A stretch of 64,000 nt of DNA from Crocinitomicaceae bacterium (GTDB lineage: Bacteria; Bacteroidota; Bacteroidia; Flavobacteriales_D; Crocinitomicaceae). Under the pieces are notes generated by a model, which saw only the letters and a list, made by a program, of their open reading frames with translations, had not been told where the DNA came from and searched no databases. Numbering within the stretch: the first letter of the stretch is position 1; every line of letters starts with the position of its first letter. The stretch lies in the NCBI GenBank assembly GCA_016719925.1, contig JADJYC010000006.1:1-64000 (forward strand), read 5' to 3'. This document shows positions 29,247-39,685 of the stretch, piece after piece. A program made the position numbers and the translations under genes.

Positions 29247-32200
29247 ATGGACAAAATATTCAGGAAAATCTTCTCAATGCCTTTGATGGCAATTGCTTTG
29301 TTCACTTTTTTTGGCGCAATTGCATGGGCTACTTTTGTTGAAAATGATTACGGAACGCCCGTTGCACAAAAGGTTATTTATAAAGCCGGCTGGTTCTCTG
29401 CAATTCTGTTTTACCTGACATTGAGCCTGATTTACAATATTTTCAGATTTCAGCTCATACAATGGAAAAAACTGGGAACCCTAACATTTCACGTTGCATT
29501 GATTGTCATTGTTGCAGGTGCGTGGATTACCAGAAATTTTGGATTTGAAGGAGTGATGACTATCCGTGAAGGTGGTTCTTCCAATATTATTTTGTCTACC
29601 GAAACTTTTGTTCAAATAAAGGTACATGATCAGAATCAGCAGTATACCTATGATTTACCGTTGATTCTGGATACCAATGTTTATGTAAAAAATGAAAACG
29701 GTAAACCGGATTACAGTCACAATTTTTTCAGCCATTCTCTTGATTTTCCGGGTCAGAAAGGTTCAATAACAATTTCTTTTGATGATTTAATTCCTAATAT
29801 CAAGGATACCCTGATAGCTGAACTTGGAGGCAAGACTTATTTAGAACTGGTTACCGTTGGTGACCGTGGGCGTGATTACCAATTTCTTGAGTCAGGAAAA
29901 ATATTGAGTGACGGTGGTATTAAAATTTCGTTTAACAACAGCTCTGATTCTACTGCCATTCAAATAATTGAGTCGGACACCGGAATTTTTGTTTATTCTC
30001 CGGTTGATTTGACCTATCTGCAAATGAGTGATCAGTCAGAAGGAGTTATAAAGAAAGACAGTTTGCAGGAATTTATTGCCAAGAGATTATATAACGCCAA
30101 TGGTTTTGCATTTGTTTTCAGTCAGTATTATCCAAGTGCATTTCTGGAATCAATTTCAAGTTCAGATCCTTCAACAGGATTTGACGGAATAAAAGTAAAA
30201 GTCAGTCAGAATCAAAGAGACACGGTTGTCATACTCAAAGGTGGTAAAGGTTTTTTTCCAACGCGCAATTTTTTTCAGTTTGAAGATTTGTACTATGAAC
30301 TTGCCTGGGGATCAAAAATTATTGAATTGCCGTTCTCCATTTATTTAAGAGATTTTCAATTGGAAAGATATCCGGGAACCAATAATCCATCCTCGTTTGC
30401 AAGTGAAGTAACGGTAATTGATCACATGTCAGGGAAAGAAACCGAACACCGTATTTTTATGAATAATGTATTGGATCATGGCGGGTATCGTTTTTTTCAG
30501 TCATCCTATGATGGTGATGAAAGAGGAACTATTTTATCTGTGAATTATGATGTTCCTGGAACATGGACAACTTACATCGGATATTTGCTGCTTGGATTGG
30601 GATTTGTTTTAAATCTGTTTGCAAAAGAGTCAAGGTTCAGAGTTCTCATCAGAAAATCAAAAGAGCTGAAAACAAAATCAGTCGTTTTATGTTTAGGATT
30701 TTTAACTGCAGTTTCTTTTTTCAATGACTCATTTGCTCAGGTAACAAAAATCGTGGACGCTGAACATGCTGAAAAATTTGCACGGCTTGTTATTCAGGAT
30801 CATGGCGGCAGATTAAAACCAGTACACACGCTTGCAACAGAATTGCTTAGAAAAGTTCACAGAAGTGATGAGTATAAAGCGCAAAATGCTATGCAGGGTG
30901 TTCGGGGAATTCACACCAATAACCTGGAGTGGAATATTGAACCCCTGATTGCCATTCCGAATTCTGAGATTTCAAAAAAACTAAATTTACCTGAGGGTGA
31001 AAAGTACGCCTGTATTCAGGATTTCATCACTATAGATAATCAATATGTTCTTGAGAAAGAAGTTGCGGCAGCACAACAGAAAAAGCCGGCGCTTCAGTCA
31101 AAATTTGACAAGGATATTTTAAAAGTGGATGAACGTTTTAATATTATGCTGGGAGTTTTTACCGGATATTATTTCAAAGTTTTTCCGGTTTCAGATGACT
31201 CCACAAACACGTGGTACTCACCTTTTGACCCAGCAGCAAAATTCAATGCTGAAGAAGCGGAGATCATAGATATTATCATGCGGGGATATTTTCAGGGTGT
31301 AGAAGAAGGATATACTACCGGAAACTGGGCAAACGCAGATCTTGCCCTGACAGCACTTTCAAAATATCAGGAAAAAACAGCACCCGCTTCTCTGATGCCA
31401 TCCGAACAAAGCATAGAGTGGGAGATAACTTATAATAAAATGAATCTTTCAAAAGGCTGAATACTATTTATCTGTCTCTTGGATTTATATTGCTTGTTCT
31501 GAATTTTATTTCATTGTTTACCAAATCTGAATGGATGAAATGGCCTTTGAGAATTGGTGCTATATTATTTGCACTGGCATTTGTGTTGCATGGTTTTGGT
31601 TTGGGAATGAGATGGTATCTGTCTGGACATGCACCCTGGAGCAACGGATATGAAGCGGTAGTGTTTATTGCTTTCATTACCGTACTCGCCGGATTGATTT
31701 TCTATAAACAAAATAAAATTGTTTTGGCTGCTACAGGAATTCTTGCATGGCTGATGTTATTTGTTGCTCACATGAATTCAATGGATCCTGAAATCACCAA
31801 TCTGGTTCCGGTTTTAAAATCGTATTGGCTGATGATTCACGTAGCAGTTATAACCGGCAGTTATGGATTTCTGGGACTTGCAGCCATTCTTGCTTTGGTC
31901 AACATCTTTTTATTTATTTCTGGAAATTCTAATAATCGTTCTATCATCAATATCACAACAAAACAACTGACTTATGTAATTGAGATGACCATCATTATTG
32001 GTCTTTTCATGTTAACCATCGGAACCTTTTTAGGTGGTGTATGGGCCAATGAAAGCTGGGGCAGATACTGGGGCTGGGATGCAAAAGAAACCTGGGCGCT
32101 GGCATCTGTTCTTATTTATGCCATTATTTTACATTTCAGATTTATACCCGGATTTAAAGGAATGTTTGCAATGAACGTAGCCGCGCTTTGGGGTTATTCT

Positions 32201-32371
32201 ACTATCATCATGACATTTTTCGGAGTAAATTTTTATTTGAGCGGATTACATTCTTACGCCCAGGGAGATCCAGTTCCGATTCCAACCTGGATTCCGGTTA
32301 CCGTTTTTGTTCTGTTTGTGATTACAGTTTTATCTTATCTTCGTTACCGCCAACTATTCAAGAATCAATAA
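29247..32371 (+). CDS. ccsBA: Fused ResB-CcsA cytochrome c biogenesis protein (one frameshift)
   Basis: System II cytochrome c maturation: ResB/CcsB helps move heme across the membrane and CcsA helps attach it to apocytochrome CXXCH motifs. The N-terminal half has ResB helices (KLGTLTFHVALIVIVAGAWI), a large periplasmic domain and a helix at GYLLLGLGFVLNLFA. A periplasmic linker follows (KFARLVIQDHGGRLKPVHTL). The C-terminal half is CcsA with LHGFGLGMRWYLSGHAPWSN, SYWLMIHVAVITGSYGFLGL and the heme-handling WWD-like block SWGRYWGWDAKETWAL. The frame shifts at a CTTTC near 31449. One added T gives KMNLFKRLNTIYLSLGFILL and joins both halves into about 1,040 aa, the usual fused Bacteroidota form. 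Its last base overlaps the next start codon (TAATG). Confidence 0.92.
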
Positions 32372-32826
32372 TGGGAAATATCCTGAATAAAAAAGATCAT
32401 GAAGAAATAAAGAATCGTCTCGCCGATTTGAAGCGGGATGATTTACCTCTGTGGGGAAAAATGAATGTGGGAGAAATGCTTTGCCATACAGCTGATCAGG
32501 TTAAGTTGGCAATGGGTGAAATTTCTTCAGAAGATTGTTCAACATTTTTCAGAAGAACTTTATTGAAAAGATTAATTCTGATGGGCATGAAACCACCAAA
32601 AGGTAAAATTGAAACCATGTCAGAAATTAATCCGCATAAGCTAGGTTCCAAACCTGTCAACTTTGAATCAGACCGGGATTATTTGCTTCGCAAAATGGAT
32701 GATTTTATCATTTGTGATGAAAAAACGGTTAAGCCTCACCCTGCATTCGGCGCTTTGACAAAACAACAATGGGGCAAAATTATCTATACACATCTTGATC
32801 ATCATTTAAGTCAATTCGGTTCTTAG
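32371..32826 (+). CDS. DUF1569/DinB-like protein, 151 aa
   Basis: The start ATG at 32371 overlaps the ccsA stop (TAATG), indicating coupled translation. The sequence KMNVGEMLCHTADQVKLAMG resembles the first helix of DUF1569/DinB-like four-helix bundle proteins, with a histidine in the usual metal position. The end has KIIYTHLDHHLSQFG, which supplies the two further histidines expected at the other end of the bundle. The role of this family is not established; DinB-fold relatives include metal-dependent thiol transferases. Cytosolic, with no signal peptide. Whether it has any tie to heme handling is unknown. Confidence 0.75.
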   Translation: MGNILNKKDHEEIKNRLADLKRDDLPLWGKMNVGEMLCHTADQVKLAMGEISSEDCSTFFRRTLLKRLILMGMKPPKGKIETMSEINPHKLGSKPVNFESDRDYLLRKMDDFIICDEKTVKPHPAFGALTKQQWGKIIYTHLDHHLSQFGS

Positions 32827-32835
32827 TTTTATTTC

Positions 32836-33345
32836 ATGAAATCAGCATTTTATTATACCATTCTTTTTTTTATTTTCAGTTCCTGTAATTCAGATGCTTC
32901 TGTATCTGAAACTAATTCTGATACATCACAAACAACATTGACAGATACAGTTAATGTTCTTGATATTGTGCAGGAAGATGGTCCTGCAGGCTGGGTGCTT
33001 GCAGAAAGATTTGCCAGCGATGACAATGAATACATTTTTTGTGAAGACGGAACTTTACACTTTGATAATCATTTTGGTTTAATGATGCAGGGTAGCTGGA
33101 TGATGAAGAACGATACAATTTATCTTGATTATACAAAAGAAATTACTCATAAAGGAATTGGAGAACCTTTGCCACCTCCTCCGGTGATGCCCGGGAATTA
33201 TGAAACCCAGTATGAGGAATATGAAGAAATTATAAAACAGGTGAAAGAATCACAAACCCTGTGCTGGTCTGAAATCAAAAATCTTTTGGATCAGGATTCC
33301 ACATATCCCTATGAAGTAGTCAGCAGGGCGCACATCTGCGAATAA
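32836..33345 (+). CDS. Predicted lipoprotein, 169 aa
   Basis: MKSAFYYTILFFIFSSC carries a lipobox with cysteine 17, followed by a Ser/Thr/Asp-rich spacer (NSDASVSETNSDTSQTT). The globular part contains WVLAERFASDDNEYIFCEDG, GLMMQGSWMMKNDTIYLDYT and a proline cluster PLPPPPVMPG. It has lipocalin-like or copper-resistance-like strand patterns, but no family can be named. Three further cysteines are present (FCED, LCWS, HICE). It follows the DUF1569 gene by 9 nt and is probably in the ccsBA transcript. Confidence 0.65.
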   Translation: MKSAFYYTILFFIFSSCNSDASVSETNSDTSQTTLTDTVNVLDIVQEDGPAGWVLAERFASDDNEYIFCEDGTLHFDNHFGLMMQGSWMMKNDTIYLDYTKEITHKGIGEPLPPPPVMPGNYETQYEEYEEIIKQVKESQTLCWSEIKNLLDQDSTYPYEVVSRAHICE

Positions 33346-33421
33346 TTTTTTTTCAGGAAACACAATATTGTCAAAATCACGGCGTTTAACTATTAAAATT
33401 AAACTAAACCTGATTTTGCCT

Positions 33422-33601
33422 ATGCAAAAAATCTACACTGCTGATTTTAAAACCTCACCTAAAAACGAAAAAGAAATAAAGATTGGTCTGAAAACAGAAG
33501 TCCTCAACAACATTCTGAATTTTTCAAAATCTTTAGAAGTTTTAAAAGCAAATGTTACCGGTAAAACGGAAACAAGAAATGTTGAGATAATATTAAATTA
33601 A
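33422..33601 (+). CDS. Small cytosolic protein, 59 aa
   Basis: From ATG 33422 the product is MQKIYTADFKTSPKNEKEIK, continuing through LKTEVLNNILNFSKSLEVLK and ending NVEIILN. An earlier in-frame start at 33368 would add 18 basic residues, but it follows the previous gene too closely to hold a promoter or clear ribosome binding region. No motif is recognised. A strong terminator begins 4 nt after the stop, which supports it as a real last gene of a transcript. Confidence 0.5.
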   Translation: MQKIYTADFKTSPKNEKEIKIGLKTEVLNNILNFSKSLEVLKANVTGKTETRNVEIILN

Positions 33602-33604
33602 AAG

Positions 33605-33628
33605 AAAGCCGGCTGAACACCGGCTTTT
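33605..33628 (+). terminator. Rho-independent terminator
   Basis: AAAGCCGG (33605-33612) pairs with CCGGCTTT (33620-33627), followed by TTATTTT. It closes the ccsBA-group transcript. Confidence 0.85.
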
Positions 33629-33653
33629 ATTTTGCTGTTATTTTAATACTAAC

Positions 33654-35139
33654 CTATTTCATGAATTTGTCATAAACGACATTCTGTTCTTTACATTCAG
33701 TACAAAGTTCAGATTTTTTCAACGTACCTGAAACAGTTCCGCTCATTACATCACCCCAGTCAGGATTATCATCCTGTTTGAACTTACTGATTTCTTCACG
33801 CAAAGAAGCAATAAAACTGCAGGTAAAAAATCCGCCGTTGTTCATTGTACACCATGAGTATTCTCCTTTGCTTGCTCCGGCAGCAATAATATCTCCGTCA
33901 GACAAAAGAAAGAGTTGTTTTAATTTATTGATATCCGGATCAACACTTGATCTGGAATTCATAAAGCTGCTTCCCACGGATCTTGAAAAACCAATATCAC
34001 TGTTACAACAATCACCAAGAACAATGTTCAGACGCGCGCCCTTTTTTTACAATCTCATCAAAAACCTGTTTCAGATTCATGGTTGCACCATCATCGATTG
34101 CCTGATACTCACTGTAGCGCATATCCAGCTGCGGATATTTTTCTGTCTGGTTGGAGAACCTGTAACCATGGCCCGAATAAAGAAAAATTACAATATCATT
34201 TAATCCCGGTTTAAAACCATACATAAAGGTCTCTACATTTTTTTTAGTGAATTGTTTATCGGTAATGAGCGTTTTGTTCAGTTCAACACCCAGCACTTCA
34301 GTTATTCCTGTTATTTCACCAACTATATTGTTAACATCAATCAATGTGCTGGAGCCAATATCTGATATAATAGTATTGGCAACCACAACCAAATGAACCT
34401 TTACCGGTAGATTACCATAAATACTTGAAGAACCTGATATATTTCCATTTGTATTAGTGGTTGAATTTGTATTGGAGGTAGTGTTGCCTGTATTCCCGTT
34501 GTTGGAATTACCGCCATTACTGTCGCTATTACTATTACCGTTGCTAAAACTTGAATTATATTGATTATTGTTGCTGCCAGTTGAATTCTCGTTTTGAAAT
34601 GTTGAGACATTGGTTTCAGTACTGTTTTCTTCAGCGTAATCCTGACCGGCAGCTAAAAGAATGGAGTAGTCATATTCATCTGTGTAATAGAAGAACTGGA
34701 GATATTCAGCATTGATCCAGGCCATATCCACTTCAACAAATTCCGGCTCAATGATGTTGTCATAGTTTTCAGCAGCAAGGTCACTGTCGCTGATAATATA
34801 GGGCCCGACAAATTCTTGGGTGGTTTCATCTTTGTACCAGAATAAATGATCCGGATCCCAGGTATCGTTGGTTTCATTCTGAACAAATTCAGAAGATGTT
34901 GCAACCATAGTGATTACATCGCCTGATTCATCAATTGAATATTTGTATTCAGAATGGACTAAATTATATGCATTGTCAGCACTGTAATAACCGGTACGCA
35001 TGTAAACATCTTCTTCAGAAAAGAAAACCATGAAACCATAGTATTCAGTGCCATCGCTGGTCCATCGGATATCATAGAGATTCTGTGCAGTGGAATTAAT
35101 ACCAATGAACAGTAAAAAGACGATGAGAAAATTTTTCAT
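33654..35139 (-). CDS. Secreted caspase-like (peptidase C14) protein with Asn/Ser-rich linker (one frameshift)
   Basis: About 495 aa. A signal peptide (MKNFLIVFLLFIGINSTAQN) is followed by an unrecognised N-terminal domain (about residues 20-160). Next is a low-complexity Asn/Ser/Gly/Thr linker (about 175-235), then a caspase-like domain. Visible caspase features are HLVVVANTIISDIG, IVIFLYSGHGYRFSNQ with the catalytic His, and LGDCCNSDIG with the catalytic Cys. The second half is reached only by correcting one base near 34035-34048 (CCC next to a T7 run). The frame then continues through IIAAGASKGEYSW to a stop at 33654. Prokaryotic C14 proteins cut after basic or acidic residues and act in signalling or cell death, usually in the cytosol. 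Export of this one is notable. No substrate or partner is evident nearby. Confidence 0.82.
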
Positions 35140-35265
35140 AGGGTTGTCAGTTTAATCGGCAGAATAAAATTAAAAGAAAAATTGATTGAATTTCAAATCT
35201 GCAAAGATTGAACCAAAACAAAAGCAAAGACGGTTCGAAAAGGGAGGCCTGAATTAGCCGGTTGT

Positions 35266-37439
35266 TTAGATTTTTAAACCAATAACGCAAACATCATCTA
35301 CCTGTTCCAGTTCTCCTTTCCAGTTCTCAAATGCTTTTGTAAGTATTTGCATCTGTTGGTCCATTTTCAGGTTGTGATTTTGAACAAGAATATCTTTGAA
35401 CTGCTGATACTTGAATTTTTTTCCTTTTGGTCCGCCAAACTGATCAGCTAGGCCGTCGGAGAATAAAAATAATTTGTCGTTTTTTTCGAATTCGAATTCT
35501 GTCTGACTGAAAGGCCTGGATTTTGAAAATCTGCCAATCGGTTGTTTATCTGATTTGAATTCAATGAGTGTACAAAGATGTTCATCATGCATGGATAGTT
35601 CAGCGCGAATGTTTTTGAGGTCAGAAACCAGATTTTCTCTGATGAGATAAATGTTGTTGTTGGCTCCAGCATATTTGAATACAGATTTTTTCAGATCAAT
35701 ACAAACCAGAGAAATATCCATTCCGTCTTTTACTTCATTGCCGCTTTTATCAAAAGTTTCAATCACAAGTTCTCTAGTTTTATCGAGTATTTGTCCGGGT
35801 TCAATTAATCCAAATTCAAATACAGCCCTGTTCAGCGCATTGTGACAAACCACACTAACCATGGCTCCGGGTACTCCGTGACCTGTACAATCTGCAACGG
35901 CCAGAACAATGATGTCATTAATTTTTTCTTTCCAGTAAAAATCTCCGCTCACGACATTTTTTGGCTGATACCATACAAAAGAATCTGTAAACTCTGAGCT
36001 GATATTTTCAAGCGGTGGCAAAATTGCCTGCTGAATTCTTTTGGCGTAAGTAATACTGTCAGATATTTCTTTGTAGGTTGCTTCAAGAATGTGATGTTGT
36101 TTCTCTATTTTTTGTTTCTGATTTTCTACTTCTGATTTCTGTTTTTGAATCAGTTCATTGTCTTTTTGTTTGCGTCTGAAGTTTCTTACGCTGACATAAA
36201 CCAGATAAATCATTAAAAGCAATCCGATAACCAGTGCGTACCGTACTGTTTTTTCCTGGTTGATCACCGCGTTTTGTTCATTGATATGCAAATCTTTTAA
36301 CTCCTGAATTTTCTGATTTTCCAGACTGTCTTTTAACGCTTCTTTTTCATATTGATATTTCAATCCCTGTGATAGCAATTCGCGTTCATTATTGAGATTA
36401 TGAATACTGTCTCTCATCTGGATAAATAACTCATGATAAGTGAGTGAAAGATCAAATCTGTTTTTACGCTTGTAAAGCTGATACAAGGTTTCAGATGCAT
36501 TCATGATATCCTGTGGCCAGCCGCTTTGTTCAGCTACCGCCATGCTCTCCAGAGCAAAATTTTCTGCCTGATGATATTGCCCCATAGAAATGTAAACTGA
36601 AGCAATGTTGTTCAGTGAAAATGCAGCGCCGGAATATTCACCATTAACCTCTCTGATAGAAAGTGCTTTTGAATAATAATCAATTGCTTTTGACGGATAA
36701 CCTTCTTTATAATAAATTCCGGCAATGTTATCATAGGCAATTGCCATTACCCGTTCATCATTCAGAGCTTTTGAAATTCTAAGACTTTTTTCAAAGCAAT
36801 CGAGTGCTTCAAAGTGTCTGCCCTGATCTTTATAAATTGTGCCGACATTATTTAATGATAAAGCCATTCCGCGTTCATCTCCCAGTTTCTTTTTCAGGTT
36901 AAGACTTTCAGTATGATAAAAAAGGGCTTTGGAAGTATCTCCCTGAGAATTATAAAGTACCCCAAGATTATTGAACGCTGTGGCACATCCCCGGTAATCA
37001 TTGATGCGTTCGTAAATATGAAGTGAATTATGATAATAATTTAAAGCGCCCGGTATGTTGCCTTCATTATCTGCAATGTATCCCAGATTGCTGATGGCGC
37101 CGGCTAAAAGAGAGGCATACTTTTTATTTCAACCGGATTATTTGTTGTCCTGATAAGTTTTCCCGCATGAATAAAAATATACTGATTGTATTTTGGCCAA
37201 ACCTCTTCATTCCAGCATTCATCAACAATATGCTCCACATAGTCCAGCGCAGTTGTATCATGTTCAGCGCGGTGAAAATGTTGAAGCGACGTATCAATAA
37301 GCAACATATCGTCTTCAGAAATTTCGGAGACATCCAGTGAATCTACCAGATAAAATTTTGTATCGGCAAAGTCCTGTGAAAATGTAAAAAGAGGTAAAAA
37401 AGTAAACATGAAAACAAAGCTCCAAAATGGTTTTATCAT
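35266..37439 (-). CDS. TPR - transmembrane - SpoIIE/PP2C-type serine phosphatase (one frameshift)
   Basis: About 725 aa. The start at 37439 gives a signal peptide (MIKPFWSFVFMFTFLPLFTF, SQD). About seven TPR repeats follow (residues about 110-330, such as NNLGVLYNSQGDTSKALFYH), then a transmembrane helix (VRYALVIGLLLMIYLVYVSV), a coiled coil, and a cytoplasmic phosphatase domain. The last shows AKRIQQAILPP, DCTGHGVPGAMVS, DGMDISLVCI, SDGLADQFGG and DDVCVIGLKI with its metal-binding aspartates. This layout is standard for Bacteroidota signalling proteins that sense something in the periplasm through TPRs. The frame breaks in a five-base A run near 37125-37129, where one A is missing; reading on gives VEIKKYASLLAGAISNLG. 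It is the second SpoIIE output protein in the window. Confidence 0.88.
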
Positions 37440-37653
37440 TGAGATATTTGTATGTCTATTCATGCTGAGCACTGACTAAAATATTCATTTTAATCCAGTA
37501 TCTGATAGTTAAATATAACCTTGATTTGACATTCAGTTGATACGGGTTGTTTTACAAGGGGTTAAGAAAAAAAATCTTGTAAATTTTAGTTGAATTTATT
37601 ATGATATTATGGTCCGTAAATGCCATACTTTTTCTGATGCTTTAAAAACTCCG

Positions 37654-37661
37654 TATATTTG
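37654..37661 (+). promoter_or_regulatory. Putative Bacteroidota -7 element before the ABC-F gene
   Basis: TATATTTG fits TAnnTTTG and lies 19 nt before the ATG at 37681. Confidence 0.5.
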
Positions 37662-37680
37662 CACGCTAAAAATTTAAAAG

Positions 37681-39319
37681 ATGATTTCAGTTGACGGAGT
37701 TTCAGTAATGTTTAACGGCAGTAATTTGTTCAGTGATGTTTCGTTTTCAATTAATGATACTGACCGAATTGCATTGATGGGGAAAAACGGTGCCGGAAAA
37801 TCTACTTTGTTGAAAATTCTTGCAGGTGTAAATCAACCAACCAGAGGTAAAGTATCAGCGCCTAAAGATGCTGTTATTGCTTACTTACCGCAGCATTTAC
37901 TGACTGAAGATAATTGTACTGTATTTGAAGAAACGTCCAAGGCTTTTTCAAAGATCAACAACATGAAAAAGGAGATGGACGAGTTGAACAGTCAGTTGGA
38001 AACCCGCACAGATTATGAGTCGGACAGTTACATGGAACTGATTCAGCGAGTAACAGATTTGAGTGAAAAATATTACGCCATTGAAGAGGTAAATTACGAT
38101 GCAGAAATTGAAATGACGTTAAAAGGTCTTGGTTTTGAACGGGAAGATTTTACCAGATTAACAAAAGAGTTTAGCGGTGGATGGAGAATGCGGATTGAAC
38201 TTGCGAAGATACTTTTACAAAAACCGGATTTGATTTTGTTAGATGAGCCGACAAACCATTTGGATATTGAATCTATTCAATGGCTGGAAGAATTTCTGAT
38301 AACCAACGCAAAAGGTGTTATTGTAATTTCCCATGACAGAGCTTTTGTAGACAATCTGACAACGCGCACCATTGAAATAACAATGGGCCGTATCTATGAC
38401 TACAAAGCTAAATATTCCCATTATCTGGAGCTCAGAAAAGAACGGAGAGAACAACAACAAAAACAATATGATGATCAGCAGAAATTTATTGCTGAAACAA
38501 CCGAATTTATTGAACGGTTCAAAGGAACTTATTCAAAAACCCCTTCAGGTGCAGTCACGGGTGAAAATGTTGGAGAAACTTGATATTGTTGAGGTGGACG
38601 AGGTGGATACATCATCACTCCGGTTAAAATTTCCGCCTGCTCCAAGATCAGGAAGTTACCCGGTGGTGGTGGAAGAACTTTCAAAAAGTTACGGTGATCA
38701 TGTGGTGTTTCAAAAAGCAAATCTGGTCATTGAACGCGGTCAGAAAGTTGCTTTTGTTGGAAAAAATGGTGAAGGTAAATCTACCATGATGAAAGCCATC
38801 ATGAAAGAAATTGATTTTGAAGGAACTTGCACTATTGGTCACAACGCAATGATTGGCTATTTTGCGCAGGATCAGGCTGCACAATTGGATGAAAACCTCA
38901 TCGTATGGTAAACCATAGATGATGTGGCGGTAGGTGAAATCAGAACCAAAGTAAAAGATCTTTTGGGCGCATTTATATTTGGCGGTGAAAGCTGGACTAA
39001 AAAAGTGAAAGTACTTTCAGGCGGTGAAAGAACCCGACTTGCATTGCTTAAATTATTGCTGGAACCATACAACCTTTTAATTCTCGATGAGCCAACAAAT
39101 CACCTTGACATGAAAACCAAAGATGTATTGAAAGATGCGCTGCTGGCTTTTGACGGCACATTAATTCTTGTATCTCACGACCGTGATTTTTTGAATGGAT
39201 TAGTGACCAAAGTTTTTGAATTCGGGAACAAAAGAGTGAAAGAGCATCTGGAAGATATCAATGCATTTATGAAACGCAAAAAGATGGAAAGTTTGCGTGA
39301 GATTGAGCGTAAGATCTAA
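37681..39319 (+). CDS. ABC-F family ATPase (one frameshift and one in-frame stop)
   Basis: Soluble protein with two ABC ATPase domains and no membrane segment, the ABC-F class that acts on ribosomes (translation factors, some antibiotic-protection types). Domain 1 has ALMGKNGAGKSTLLKIL, EFSGGWRMRIELAKIL and LILLDEPTNHLDIESI. The inter-domain linker runs through KYSHYLELRKERREQQQKQY. Domain 2 has FVGKNGEGKSTMMKAI, LSGGERTRLALLKLLL and LLILDEPTNHLDMKTK. The frame shifts in AAAAACCCC (38534-38543), joining FKGTYSK to PLQVQSRVKMLEKLD. In addition, a TAA at 38909-38911 interrupts the frame (ENLIVW, stop, TIDDVAVGE), where relatives usually have Gln. Length across both is about 546 aa. Both defects may be sequencing errors. 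It is not clearly one of the resistance types. Confidence 0.88.
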
Positions 39320-39357
39320 CTATTTCTTTTTGCAGATCCGAATAAGTACAATTGATT

Positions 39358-39636
39358 TTATAAGACCTCAAAAATAAAACTAGTCACTCTCTTTATTTTG
39401 TCGGGACCATTGTAATGAGTAACAACTAGTATCTCTTTTCCTTTAGAATGTCTTATAATTTTGAGAGCATCGGCATCTAAAAAACCACTCTCCAAAATTT
39501 TACCACCCGTTGTTTCTGAAGAATAAGACAATGTACCGCTAGTAATAATGTATGAATCGGCTGTTGTTCCATCAGATAATAAAAAACAATTCGAAGAAAT
39601 CAAAAACAAATAAATAAAGGTGAATGTTGCTTTCAT
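39358..39636 (-). CDS. Small exported protein, 92 aa
   Basis: MKATFTFIYLFLISSNCFLL looks like a signal peptide, possibly with a lipobox-like SSNC. The mature part is GTTADSYIITSGTLSYSSET and onwards, ending FIFEVL, with a repeated Ser/Thr/Gly pattern. No family recognised. It lies 49 nt downstream of the acyl-CoA carboxylase gene on the same strand. Coding status is moderately supported by codon use and the signal sequence. Confidence 0.5.
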   Translation of the reverse strand: MKATFTFIYLFLISSNCFLLSDGTTADSYIITSGTLSYSSETTGGKILESGFLDADALKIIRHSKGKEILVVTHYNGPDKIKRVTSFIFEVL

Positions 39637-39685
39637 GGTCTGGTGAATGTAGCGATTAAAGTCGGATCATCACCTTTTATAATTT

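Noticed and set aside
32188..32370. Longer start for the DUF1569-like gene
   Set aside because: This part overlaps the conserved end of ccsA in another frame; the ATG at 32371 overlaps the ccsA stop in the usual coupled way.
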